Below, in pieces: positions 10,064 through 21,740 of a stretch of 64,000 nucleotides of DNA. How positions within the stretch are numbered: position 1 is the stretch's first letter; each line of letters starts with the position of its first letter. The notes below the pieces were generated by a model, which saw only the letters and a list, made by a program, of their open reading frames with translations, was not told the origin of the DNA and made no database searches. The position numbers and the translations under genes are program-made. Source of the stretch: Lotus japonicus (lineage: Eukaryota; Streptophyta; Magnoliopsida; Fabales; Fabaceae); contig NC_080044.1 of NCBI RefSeq assembly GCF_012489685.1, positions 52,824,964 to 52,888,963 of the forward strand, written 5' to 3'.

Positions 10064-13000
10064 ATGGCAGAGGAAGGAGAGGCACTGATCATGTGCAGTG
10101 ACAAGAGCATGAGAATTGGGATCACGATGTTGGACATGGACACAGGTGAAAACCTACTTCACATACCATCTTGTGCTTCACCACCGTTCGGATTGTTGTG
10201 CTTAAGAAACCAATTCCTCGTAGCATCACAAATCAACAAACATGGGTCTGTTGGTGGCGGATCCATTTTTGTCTGGCCCTTGAACAAGGTAACATTTTTA
10301 TTCAAACTCTAAATCAACACGTTTTTACTTTTTATTTCTCATATATAATCATATTGGCTCACCTAGCTTGGCTCCCTTCATTTGTTCTACAAATTAACTA
10401 CATAGATAACCATATATGCTTCTACCTTCGACACAATGTCATTCGTTATGTGGTGCATGGTGATGGATTGGGTTGAGGATTGAGTGATTAAGATTTGAGA
10501 TTCTTGCTTTTTTTCTTCTTCAGTAAAGCATGTAAATTGTTTGAATTTTGATAAAAAGTACATGGAAATCGATAGTAAATCATGGATTTGCTAAAATTAT
10601 TCTCTTCATTTTTAATCTGTGGTTTTTTTACTGGGCAACATTAAAAAACTGACAATTTTATGGTGAGTCATGTTAAGAACTTGTCCATAGATGAATTATG
10701 ATTGTGTTATGACTAGGGCGCAAATTGTCATATAATTGATGGGTAAATAACTGCGCATAAAGTACAATTGCCCAAATCATTTTTCTCTCTACCAGATTGC
10801 AGCCTAGATTGATGTGCGCATATCTTCTTATGTGAGAAGAGGTAGTGTTCTAGATCTTTGGTTAGTGTTTAGGGGTCATTGAAAGCTTTTGGGTTGTACC
10901 TAGTGCTTTGGGTGTGTCTTTTAGATTTGGGGGCCTTTGTTTCTCCTTTGGTGCTTTGTTGGATTGGTTGTTACTCTTTGTGGGTTGGGTTTATTGCAGG
11001 CTTTGCTGATTTTTGATCCCTTTAGAGGAAATTTTTATATCCTTGACATGTTCTTCATCAATCAATATATATATCTTTCTTAAAAAAAAACTTGTCCACA
11101 CATGAAACTTTTTTTTACTACTAACATCTAATATATATTATTTTTAATATGCTTCTTGTTTTCGGAAATAAATTTAATTAATTTTTTTAAGAATATTTTA
11201 ACTTTGTTAGCCATGTTTTTTTTATCTACAATAGATAAAGTCTTAAAAAAAATAGCTAACCAATACCTTAGCATATTCATAGGAGGGTAATTGGTTTGCT
11301 GATTATTTAACAGAAGGAAGTTAAGAGAGATGGTCTTGTTTTTGCCTTTCTATGATGTATTATATATATTTCCCTTATGAGGGGTTGTACTCATATTTTT
11401 TTATGAAAAAATTCCAGTTACTACTAATATATTTAATACAATTTTTAATATATTTTATTTATTTTTTAATCATTAATGCCATGAAGACCCGCTGATTCGT
11501 ACTCCCTCCGTTCCTTATTAACTGTTCATTTTGAAGAAAAAAAATTGTTCCTATATATCTGTCCACTTAGAGTTTCAAGAGAGCATTAAATGATGTTTTT
11601 CCAAGAAATGTTCTTGTAGGAACAATAAATGAGGAAATATAATATACATTTTAAAGGGTGAAATAGGAAATCAAATAATACTTTTATGAAAAGTAACAAG
11701 ATTAATTGCACTCCTTAATATGTGTGTTTCTTCTCTTCCTGGACAGTTAAATAGGAACGGAGGGAGTATGATTCAAAGTATTTACCATGAATATTTTTAC
11801 ACAAATATTGAAAACGCTGTGCATTATGGTCAAAATACAAATTTTGATGTTCAATTTGCGTTTTGGATGACTCATATATTATTAGTTAAGATTAAACTAA
11901 TATAATTCTAATTCTAATTATAATATAAAAAAATTGGATGGTTAGTTATTATACAATAATTTAAATAATATAATTCTAATTCTAATAACTCTAGGACTTT
12001 TCTTAACTAAGAGGTATGTTCTATGATAGATATCATCTGATTGGTATGTTAAATTTTTTATTTATATATTTTGTCCCCCCATATATTATAGTCAAGTTTT
12101 ACCAGTAAGGTTTTAATGAGGCCGACTTGCTAGATCACTTGTCGTAGTAGGGTGTGACAAGGTCATCATGTTGGTTTGATTTGAGTGACAAGTCCTATGT
12201 TGTAATGCTCTTGTTTTAGTATAATGAAGTATGTTTGTTCTGTTTTCAAAAAAAAATTGTCAGTTGTTGGATTAAAGCCACTATTACATAGATTATATAT
12301 ATAATCTTATATTAGTCCAAATTATCTATCTATGCCATCAAAATAAAACTACTCATTGTGTGATGTATCTTGATGATACAAAATACATGTTAAAAAATGT
12401 CATGTAAAATTTGGCATGACGATAATTTGGAACCCCCTTTTTTTTTAATGGAACCTCTTATTTTTGAATAGACAAAATGAGTGTAAGTTTTGAATTTTAT
12501 TCATGATCTATTTCTTTTATAATGAGATGGTACACCGATATATATGGTTTAATTTGTTAGAAAATGTTGCCTTGTAGGATAAGGGAATTACATGCAAACA
12601 ATTGTAGTGCTTGGTTGAAATAACATGACAAGGCAATAAGTTAGATGAAAATATAATATTTTCCTACACTTTGAATTAACATTAATTTTCTGCTAACATT
12701 TTTTTGTACTCTTATATTATTGTTTTAGCCTCAACCACCACTTGTGAATTACACAGTGGAGCCCATTGGGCCACTTTCTAGCACAAAAGATGGCATATAT
12801 CTTGTGGGAGGAGCTTTGTCTGGAAATGCTTATATTTGGAATGTATGTAAGAACAAAATTATTTATTTATCTAATTAAAGTTGTTTATTAGTTGTATATG
12901 GAAGTCAAAATCATTTTTCTTCAATAAGACTTTTTTTGTTCAATTCTGATAATTTTATGGTCAATTATAGGTAACTAGTGGAAAATTACTGAAGACTTGG

Positions 13001-16000
13001 TGTGCTCATAGTAAATCTATAAACCACACTCTGTTTTCAGATGACAATTCTTTTCTTATTTCTAGTTCAGAAGATGGTATGATTTGTGTTTGGTTAATGA
13101 TTAGGTAAGTAAAAAAAAATTCTTTCCCTTGAAACTTTTGGCTTTTGAGAAAAATTATTGACCGATAAGAACATTTATACTAATGTATTTTTTGTTTCAA
13201 ATTAATTAAAGTTTGTTAGATGATGAAGAAATAGGAAGATCCACTTCTTTATTACATTGCTTGTCAGGGCACACATCTTCTATAACAGGTCTTTTAACTA
13301 CACCTTACAATTGCTCCTCAATTTTAATATCAAGTTCCCTTGATGGAACATGCAAGGTGATGAGATTGTGCATTAAGATTCTTATTCCTACAATTTAAAT
13401 TCTTATATTTTCTTGAGTCTGCTTATATTAAAATAAAATATTTTGTTTATCATAGGTTTGGGACTTTGTCACAGGAAGCGTTATGCAAACTCAAGTTTAT
13501 CATGTGGCAATCACTTCCAGTGCTCTTCACCTAGGAGAAAGTCTCTTATTTTATGGAACACAAAATGGAACGATTATTGTCCACAAGCTTGGTGTTAGTC
13601 TAGAAGAAAGCCCTTCTATTATTACAACAAGCTATCCACCTAAGTTGAATGGACACAAGTAATATATAATGCTTGGAGCTTCTTATTTCTCAATTTTTAT
13701 TTAAAATATATATTCATCTCAATTATAAACCATGTGAAAAGTTAAAATAGAAGCACTCACTTTTTAGTAAAAAGTTATTGCATAATTATTTCTTAAATAT
13801 GAAAATTTAAATGTCCTACCAAAACTGAGTTATTTTATTAAAAATTGTATTTATGTGTTTGAATGTTTTCAATGCCTAGTTTTAGAATAATTTGTCTAAG
13901 TTTAAGAGGTAATAAGTAAATTTTGAGTGATAAGTTATTATTGTAGTTTCCAATCTAAATATGAGTTGTGTTCATAGAGTAAGGTTAAGTATAGATGCTC
14001 AATTGCTCATTCCAAGACCCAAGATTTTTTGGGTTTCCGAAGGAGGTGTATGTAGGGTTTAATGTTCAAGGATAAAGACTTATGTGTTGAATGATAAATT
14101 AAAATTGATGAATCTAAGGTTAAAATAGTGGAACTTGGAGGTTTTCAGAACCTAGACTACAACAGTAAATAAATTACAATGAAATAGGATGAGGTTGATT
14201 GATTAATTGAGGAGGCAGATTTGAACTATGAACAAATCAGATTTAGAAAATAATTGCAAGCTGTTAGTGCTGCAATTGTTGTGTCCAATCTAATTGAAAT
14301 AGGTTTATTTGTGTTTGTTGTTAGTCCTGCTATTGTTGTTGTTGTTATGTTGCTGCCTATTGATGTTTTGAGGTCACATGAAGGGGTGTGATTAGGAAGG
14401 ATTTTGACTTAATGATGGTTGTAGGTTTTTTTTTGTAATTAGGGAAGTGTACTTCTCTTGGATGGGGCTTATTTTGGGTTTGCACATTTGACATTCTTAA
14501 GTGTGTTGTACTCCTTTTCCTTGATAGGTTTTTTTCCATTGAATTTTTCTTAGCAAGGTTTTAATGAGACTCTCCCTTAAGACTCTGTTTTAGCCAATTA
14601 GTGTTGGACCTGTAGGGTGCATTTTAGCTGTTTTAAGTGTCTTGTGCTTTTGTCATGAGAACTTTTACCTCATGATTCCATTTATATTCAATAATATTTT
14701 CTCTTTATATAAAAGAAAATAATTGCAAGCTTACTTTTGGAGGGTGTCTAGATTAAATGAGTCATTGATGTATTAAAAATCTATATGAGAGTGGATAAAT
14801 TAGGGGGATTATAATTCCAAGTTCTTTCACTCAATGGTAAATTGGAGAGGAAAGTGAATATTGTAGTGGAGATATATATTCATGGTAGATGGGAATAAGA
14901 TTTAAGTGTTGTGAAGAAATGAGTGAATGACTCCATTCAGGAAAATTAGTCAGGATGATAATATTATGCTAACTATTGAATTTGGGTTGGAGGAAATCAA
15001 GGGGATTTTGGAGTGTGATTGAGACAAAAGCTCGGGCCCATATGGGTTTACTTTTAGATTCATTAAATACTTTTGGCATATCCTCCAACAAAATATTAAA
15101 AGGGCAATGGATGATTTTCTTCACTAATGGGGTATGGCTTAAGGGTGCAATGCATCCTTTATTACTTTGGTCTCGAGATTAAATCTCCCCAAAATTTAGA
15201 TGATTTTAGGCCAATCTCTATGGGTGCAAGTATAAAATCGTTTCTAAATTACTTGCAAAAAGACTTAAGAGAGTACTTCCAAAACCCATTGATGATAATC
15301 AGTTCGCTTTTCTTGGAGGGAGGAACATGTTGGATAGTTGTGTGATAATCAATGAAATCTTGCATGGAGATAAATATATAAAAGTTTCAAACCTAGTTTC
15401 CAAAGTAGATTATGAGAAAGCCTATGATTCGGTTAGGTGAGATTTCATCTTCTATACGCTTAGAAGAATGAACTTCTATGAGAAATGAGTGAGGTGGATT
15501 AAAAGATGTTTGTAATCTGATATTGTTTCTGTATTGGCAAATGAAAGCTCATGCGATAAATTTAAAATGATGAAAGCCCTTAGGCAGGGCGACCTCATTG
15601 CCCCTTTCTTGTTTTTTTAACTGTTGAAGGTTTAAATGGTCTATTTAAGCAAGTTTCGCACCTTAACAAGCTTGCTCGATTCAGGGTGAGAATTAATAGG
15701 GAAGTTGAGATTACAATTCTACAATTAGTGAAAAATACAATTTTTTATGGAGGATGATACTTACAAAATGTGATGGTGCTTAAGTGTGTCATAAGGTGCT
15801 TTGAAATGGTTTCAGGTCTGAAGGTAAGCTTTTATAAGCGTAAACTTGTTGGCATTTCCTTGGATGGTGGGACCTTAAGGGGTTTTGTCGCATTGCTACA
15901 TTGCAAAATTATGTCTATTCCTTTTGTGAACTTAGGCATTCATATAGGGGTAACACGAGGAAGATTTCATTATAGGACCCTATTGTAAATAGAATGCAGA

Positions 16001-19000
16001 GTAAACTATCATCATGGAGACAAAAGTCACTATATTTTATTTTTGGAAGATTTTGCCTTATTAAAAGTGCTATATATGCTGGAGGTTTGGCTATGTGCTG
16101 CAACTTCAATTGAAATTTTTAAAAGGAAAGATTTAAGGGGGACTGGCTATTCTCGAAGTTGCAGCGAGGAGGTAATTAAATGGCTAGAAATAGAATTCAA
16201 CTAGTTTTGGAGAGGCTGGAGGTGGAATCAATACAGGAAAGTGGAAAGCACTTGACTTCAGAAATCAAGGGTAACGTGGTTGAAAGAAGACCTTGATTTT
16301 TGTTCTGCTGGATGCCCCTGCTGTGCTTTTGGGGAGCTTGCGTTTTGCCTTGGAAATTTTGAAGTTGGAGTGTGCTGCTGCTCGTTTTTGTTGGTGTTTT
16401 GCCTTCTTTTCCTTTTCTTTACTGTTTTTGTTTGTTGTATCTGGTTTTCTTTTCTTTTGTCTTGCTTGTTTCTATCTGTATTGATACTATGAGCTTTGTC
16501 CCTTTTATTTATATAATCTTTTGATTTTTCCAAAAAAAAAGTGTTATATATGCCCCTTCCTCTAGTTTTTATCCTTCTTCAAAATTATTGTTGGTGTTAT
16601 CAAGGCTAGTAGAAGGATAATGAAGAACTTCCTTTGGGATGGAGCAGATGGGGAAAGCAAAGTTGCTTGGGAGAAGTGTAAAAAACTATGTAGACCGAAG
16701 GATGAAGGAGGGTTAGGATTGAAAGATTTGAGTTTGTTTAACAAAGCTTTACTTGGCAAGTGGAGATGGAGGTTGTAGAAAGAAAATGACTGTCTGTGGG
16801 GAAATGTCCTTAAAGCTAATTATTTTCATGAGAATTCCTCTAAAGCTTCCTTATGGTGGAAAAACTTACAAAAGGTTTGCTTTGAAGAATAGGGTGGATG
16901 GTGGGCCAAGCCTTATATTTGTTGAAAAGTACGTGAAAAAGATGAGGTTCAATTATGGAGGAACAATTGGTTGGGAACTCGGGTGCTAGGAGAAACTTTT
17001 TTCAGGTTGTATAACCTTTCTATTTAAAAACATGGGTATGTGGCTCAGTAGAGCACGAAATTGGACCTTAGATGGAGAAGAGAGTTGTTGGACAGAGAAA
17101 AAATGGTGATGGAGGGACTATTGGTGGTAATCAATGTGTTTACTCCTAGAGAGGGAGTCGATATACTATTGCTCAAAAAGGTTCTTACACTTTTAAATTA
17201 GCCTATTTGTTTTTGTAGGGAAATGATATGGAGTTCAGTGAACTACCCTTTAATAAATTGTGTTCGATTTCATCCCCTTTGAATGTGGTTTCGTTTTCTT
17301 GGAAAGTACTACTTGAAAGACCTAACCAATATCAAACTTAAGAGGAAGAAGGGTTGTCTAAAATGAGGAGGAAGCTAAGTGTACCTTTTGTTTGCAGGTT
17401 GAAGAATCTATCTATCACTTGTCATTATCTTGTATCGTTTCATGGAATGTCTAGATGGAATATTACAAATGGTTAGGCTCCATGTTTAGGGTAGAAGACA
17501 CTTTCTGCAACATGTATTTATCAGCAGATCTAAAAAAACAGAGATTTAGGGACATGGCTCGTGTGGCTGGAAACAATCTAGACCTTATGGACACATGAAT
17601 AATTATGTTTATAATGAAGGTATTATAGATGTTAATAAGGTTGTGGATTTGATTCCGTTTAGATCTTGGATCTGGTTGCGAACTAAAGTTAAGGGTTTTA
17701 ACTGCACCATTTATGAGTGGATGCTGCAACCTTCTCTTTGCTTAGATAATTGGTAGTTTCCACATAAGATGTGTGGTGTTTTAATTTATCTACATTGGGA
17801 AGCATGGCAAAAGTGAAGATCTTTGATAGCCTTCTAGTGGAGAGTTGGGTAATAGAAGGTTGTACGGAGTGATCAATGTCATCCAATTTTGTGGCACAAT
17901 TGCAGTATAGTTGGGACATGTCTTCTTGGGACACCACTTTTCTTTGGAGTGAGCCATATATGCTTGAAGTTTTTGTTTCATTAAGGGAGCGAGAAACTAC
18001 TGTCAAACTATGGACAAATTGAATATCGCCATTCGGACAACAACTGAGTTTTAGCTTCTTGTTACTTTGAAAATTGTAGCAGTAGAAGTATTGATATCTT
18101 ATTTCCATATAAACATTTTGTATTGTTCAATTTCTTGTATATGGGAGGAAGCACCCCCTTGTGCTTCTTTTGAATGAATTTTGACTTATAAAAAAGGTAT
18201 AACTTGCTTAAGTTTTTGTCAATGGTACAGTGGAGCCATTACTTCCTTGACCACTAGTCAGACATGCCTAATATCAGCCTCTGAAGATTGCGTGATATGC
18301 ATTTGGAATGTGATCAATGGGGAAATCATTCGAAGATTCAATCACCAAAAAGGTAATATAAAGTATTTATGATGAAGGAGATGAGTATTCAAGTGGACAT
18401 GTATAAATTTTTTATTGTTTATTAGGACAAAATACTCACATTTTCTTTTTTGCTTCAAAAGATCTTTAAAGACGAGTCAGTATGGTTTATATAAGCACTT
18501 AATGGTGATGATCATTTTTCTATAGCCAAGTTAATGGTGACGATAATTTTTTTAAGCAATGTTGATGATTTTAGTCAATAACAGGGAAAATAACTAATCT
18601 CGTGGTAGTTCAACGACTCTCGGTGCTTTCTACATCAAAACATAAGAGAGTCTCCAATCAATATGTTGTTTCTCTACTTGACAAGTTTCCTCAGTCGGTC
18701 AACTCCTCCAGTGGAAATACCACTCCTCTTTCACTACGTCGTCTGCACAATGAAAAACAAACTTGCACTGATTTACAAAGTACCGGATTATTGAGACAGA
18801 ACATGTCTGATTCACAGGTTTGCTTTCATTCTTTAACACAAACTATGTGATGAGTTTCTCTTTATATCTCTTTCCATCACATCAAATATAACACCTCGTA
18901 TTATCTTTCTTCTTCTCCTATGACTCTCTTTGTTGCATAAAAGACTAGATATATTGTTTGTTTGAAAAGAGCTACTCTTATAATAACAACGTTTAGAATT

Positions 19001-19461
19001 ATAACAGGGAGAATTATGATTTCATAGAGTATAGATGAATAACTAGCCAATGTTCAATGATCTCTTATAATCACATCAATCAATTCTTAAACTATAAAAT
19101 ATACTAAAAACACAAAAATTAGAATATTTGCAGCTTTGTGTTCACATGTTTGGCTCTATATATGCATGTTTTCTACTACTACAAAGATAATGTGTTTCGT
19201 TTTACTTCTTTTCGGCAGAAAGCACAAATGCGCATGTCCATGGACATGCAAATGAAAATGGAAACAAGTATAAGGAATCTTTTATGGGCAACCGAGATGA
19301 CAAAGCATGTCATGGCGATGAACAGTCAGTTGCAGTTACAACTTCTGAATTTGATGCAACAAAGATTGATTTATCCAAATATAATCCACTCTAAGAAAAC
19401 TAGTAGAAAGAAGCCCAAAATTCAGAGTCTTCTACATGAAGAGGAAAATCATAAGCCTTAG
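10064..19461 (+). CDS. RID3: WD40-repeat protein, RID3-like
   Basis: Eight exons, all with GT/AG borders and phases that join: 10064-10288, 12729-12842, 12971-13104, 13212-13356, 13456-13658, 18231-18352, 18585-18817, 19219-19461; product 472 aa. WD-type strands are visible: GGGSIFVWPL near residue 67, SGNAYIWN at 106-113, EDGMICVW, LDGTCKVWDF, NGTIIVHKL and SEDCVICIWNV. The sequence resembles plant ROOT INITIATION DEFECTIVE 3, itself related to Ipi3/WDR18 of pre-60S ribosome maturation; RID3 acts in shoot and root regeneration. The C-terminus (residues 393-450) is a Met- and Gln-rich predicted helix. Intron 5 is 4.6 kb and almost entirely transposon; intron 1 holds a MITE and three retroposon pieces. 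The symbol is by family resemblance; orthology is inferred. Confidence 0.87.
10696..11088 (+). mobile_element. 5'-truncated retroposon in WD40 intron 1
   Basis: A 393-base T/G-rich insert ending in a run of A. It is flanked by AACTTGTCCATAGATGAA (10678-10695) and AACTTGTCCACACATGAA (11089-11106), an 18-base target duplication with two mismatches. Structure and composition fit the 3' end of an L1-type LINE moved by target-primed reverse transcription. It encodes nothing recognisable. Confidence 0.75.
11245..11410 (+). mobile_element. Short LINE 3'-end fragment
   Basis: The plus strand reads HRRVIGLLII-like noise in one frame but REGNWFADYLTEG-like sequence around 11280-11325, close to the last motif of LINE RNase H domains, followed by a T-rich tail and ATGAAAAAA. 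TTACTACTAA occurs on both sides (11115-11124 and 11418-11427) and may be the target duplication. Confidence 0.4.
11502..11766. mobile_element. Stowaway-type MITE
   Basis: A 265-base element bounded by CTCCCTCCGTTCC and its inverted copy GGAACGGAGGGAG, with TA on each side (11500-11501 and 11767-11768). The inverted repeats continue imperfectly inward (TTAACTGT against ACAGTTAA). These are the defining marks of Stowaway MITEs, which are mobilised by Tc1/mariner transposases. It lies in intron 1 of the WD40 gene and codes for nothing. Confidence 0.9.
12085..12258 (+). mobile_element. Retroposon 3' tail in WD40 intron 1
   Basis: Begins near a GTCAAGTTTTACCAGTAAGG stretch, includes AAGGTTTTAATGAGGC, and ends with TGTTTTC plus A9. 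The AAGGTTTTAATGAG motif also occurs in the nested insert at 14263-14713, suggesting a shared LINE 3' untranslated region. Target duplications were not identified. Confidence 0.45.
14263..14713 (+). mobile_element. Retroposon nested in the intron 5 LINE
   Basis: A 451-base insert between two perfect 18-base copies of AGAAAATAATTGCAAGCT (14245-14262 and 14714-14731). Removing the insert and one copy joins LINE coding sequence IRFRK-LQAYFWRVSRLNES, which shows it is a secondary insertion. The insert is non-coding, T/G-rich, ends in an A-rich tail and looks like the 3' end of another LINE. Confidence 0.85.
16080..16539 (+). mobile_element. Second retroposon nested in the intron 5 LINE
   Basis: A roughly 460-base insert ending in A9, between AGTGCTATATATGC (16066-16079) and AGTGTTATATATGC (16540-16553), a 14-base target duplication with one mismatch. 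The interrupted LINE coding sequence (CLIKSAIYA then KLLLVLSRLV and MKNFLWDG) resumes after it. Its T-rich 3' part resembles LINE 3' untranslated sequence. Confidence 0.8.
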
Positions 19462-19940
19462 CTTGATCTTTTTAATATAAGGGTATTGAATTTGTACTTT
19501 CCTTCCTTTTGCGTGCAAATTAAAGGCTCTCCATGCCTAATTAAGGTCGAAAGTTAAGTAGTTTAAACTGTGATTTAGATTGTTTATACTTCAAAGCATG
19601 TTTCTGAAGTATTCTTGGATTTTCTCCTTCATACATGTCTTGTGAAATGGAAAAATATTATTTATTTCTCATTAATTAAGTTGGTGCTAGGATGGAATTA
19701 ATATATATGAAATATGTAATTTTTTTCTTAAAATGATTTTCAATTTTTTTGTTTTTTACATTGAAGTATAGTGACTAAATTAAGATGAGATAAACGAGAT
19801 AGCTAAAGGATTATTCAACTTCAGTTCAAAGCATTAGAAATCGTAAATATTTTTTTTGCATAATATTTAAGATTATATAGCAACAATTATTCTTTTATGT
19901 AAAAATTTCAAATAATTAATGGTTAGCCATTGGTTTGCAA

Positions 19941-20092
19941 TTTTTTTTATGGGAAAATGTTAGTTGTTAGTAATAATGTTAGTAAATTCGTTCTTTCACC
20001 AGGGTTTGAACCCTGACACCTTCACCCTTCACCTTTCACCCTTCATTCTCTTCAATTCTTATGTCCCCTAACTCTAACCACTTGAGCTAACA
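19941..20092 (-). mobile_element. tRNA-derived SINE
   Basis: Read on the minus strand from 20092: TTAGCTCAAGTGGTTAGAGT (an A box, 20091-20072), then GGTTCAAACC (a B box, 20012-20003), then a tail ending in A-rich sequence at 19949-19941. This spacing and these motifs form a Pol III internal promoter of tRNA-like type, as in plant SINEs. Possible target duplications are weak (TTTGCA on both sides). A similar tail (ACTAACAACTAACATTTG plus A9) is present on the plus strand at about 21265-21306, suggesting a second, truncated member. Confidence 0.6.
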
Positions 20093-20344
20093 TTCAGAGA
20101 TGTAATTTGCATAAGTGGTAACATGTGATGCTCTGTTATTATCATATCAATAGAAACTTTGCTTTAGGCTTGCATATCGTGATGAGTTGTGTTGTTAAAG
20201 GTTCAAATGAATCAAATGTCAAAATTGTAGAACTAAAAAATAAATAAAAAGTAAATAACACAAACGATTGATATTAAAATATTAATTGAATATGAAATAT
20301 TCAAGGTTGGTACGCAGAACAAAAAAGTATAACATGTATCAAGA

Positions 20345-20490
20345 ATTGTGCCGGTAATGGCGGCAGTGACAGAGGCGATGGTGGCGACTCTGGTGGAGGC
20401 GGCGACAGTGGTTGTAGTGGCGGTTGTGACAATGGTGGAGGTAGTGGAGCTGGTGGTGGCGACAAGTTTGGTGGTGGATTAAATGTTTTC
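20345..20490. repeat. Degenerate GGN trinucleotide tract
   Basis: A plus-strand run of GGTGGCGGCGACAGTGG-like triplets, purine-rich and far higher in GC than its surroundings. On the opposite strand it opens a Pro/Leu-rich frame, which I regard as a composition effect. A similar tract is at 46983-47150. Confidence 0.6.
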
Positions 20491-20859
20491 AAGTAACTTA
20501 TATATCACAATTTTATCAGGTCTTATTCACATATGTAGGGTAGATAAAATAATCAATCATTTTTAATGTATAAGAGTAGATTGATGGATTAACCTATACA
20601 ATACATTGTTAGTACCAAACAATGAATCTATAACATATTGCATAAATTCATACTATCAGACCTAATATGTCATACTAAACGACCCATAAATTGCTTTGAT
20701 TCAGTTGCTTACATGACAATCGTGACTCGCAAAATGTAATGTATTTTTATTTTATTTTATTTAACTTGTTGTAGGAAAAATATATTATGTAAAAAATATA
20801 AAATAATAATAAAATCAGCTAGGAATAATTTTAAATATAAGTATATTTTTTTTGAAGCT

Positions 20860-21056
20860 AAAATTGGAAATGAAAGTTATGTATTTGATTCTTTCTAGCT
20901 GTAGCCTTTCTCGATCTGTTTTTATTTTCATGGTTTTGTGTTGAGCCGTGTGTGGCTCTAGTTTGTTTTTGTTTTTGTTTTGTTCCATACTCTACTTTTG
21001 TTATGTACTCTATGGCATTTTGCCTTAATATATATATTTGGTATTTCCAAAAAAAA
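20860..21056 (+). mobile_element. Retroposon 3' tail
   Basis: T/G-rich sequence including GTTTTTGTTTTTGTTTTG and ending TTTCC plus A8 at 21049-21056. It resembles the LINE 3' ends in the WD40 introns (compare the end of the insert at 16080-16539, which also finishes TTTTTCC plus A9). No target duplication was identified. The rest of 19462-21740 is AT-rich with no gene seen. Confidence 0.4.
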
Positions 21057-21740
21057 GTAAAAAAATATTTTTAATAAATAAATATCACAAAATAAATGTA
21101 GAATAACAAATCTATATCTCAATAATACTTTCTTAACCATCTAAAATTGAGAGTTTTCACCATGTGTCCACATAAGATTTGAGAGTTTTTACATAAGAGG
21201 ATTTTAAAAGCGTTTTCCTTGCAGGTATGTAAGTTTACTAGTCTCTTTACAAATAAGTTTGTACTAATTTACTAACAACTAACATTTGCTTGTAAAAAAA
21301 AATTGTTGGTAAATAAGCTAACATCTCTTGATTTATTGAGATGTTGTCGAGATCATCTTGACAAGGTCGACCCTAATGCACATATTAACCTACGCTAGTC
21401 TCAATGTTAAAAGTAAAAGCACAACCTACCATAATCATATAAACAAATCAAATATTTCAAGTTAGGAACGTCCCCACACACCCCAAGTAATATGATAATA
21501 ATAAGATTTTTTTCGAGAATTCAATAAAGTTGAAGGTTTTTCATACCCATGTTAAGTAAACAGATAATTTTGACCTTCATGTGTCATGTCATTTTGTAGA
21601 ATAAGTGACTTCTTTTACACAATAAATTGAAGGACACTAAAACTTTTTTGAGTTGTGATCTTCTCCTGCGGATTAACCTATAACAAATATAAAAAAGTTA
21701 ATTGCACAATAAATTACTTAAACAACCTCTCACTTTCATT

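Larger units (their letters stand above)
13985..18196 (+). mobile_element. Plus-strand LINE remnant filling WD40 intron 5
   Basis: A degenerate L1-type LINE inserted in the same direction as the host gene. Recognisable parts: the linker after the endonuclease (LNDKLKLMNLRLK near 14090, EEADLNYEQIRFRK near 14210), RT core (DKSSGPYGFTFRFIKYFWHI near 15020, NLDDFRPISMG near 15190, SKVDYEKAYDSVR near 15400, KALRQGDLIAPF near 15580), the thumb/connection (SGLKVSFYKRKLVGISL near 15815) and a zf-RVT-like region after 16900. The catalytic FADD motif is ruined: the aligned bases near 15725 read LVKNTIFYG. It ends in AAAAAA at about 18190-18196, only 35 bases before the exon 6 acceptor. Two later insertions split it. 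The 5' limit is approximate. Confidence 0.85.

Noticed and set aside
20301..20492. Minus-strand proline-rich (extensin-like) frame
   Set aside because: Comes from the GGN triplet tract; no signal peptide or Ser-Pro4 motifs.
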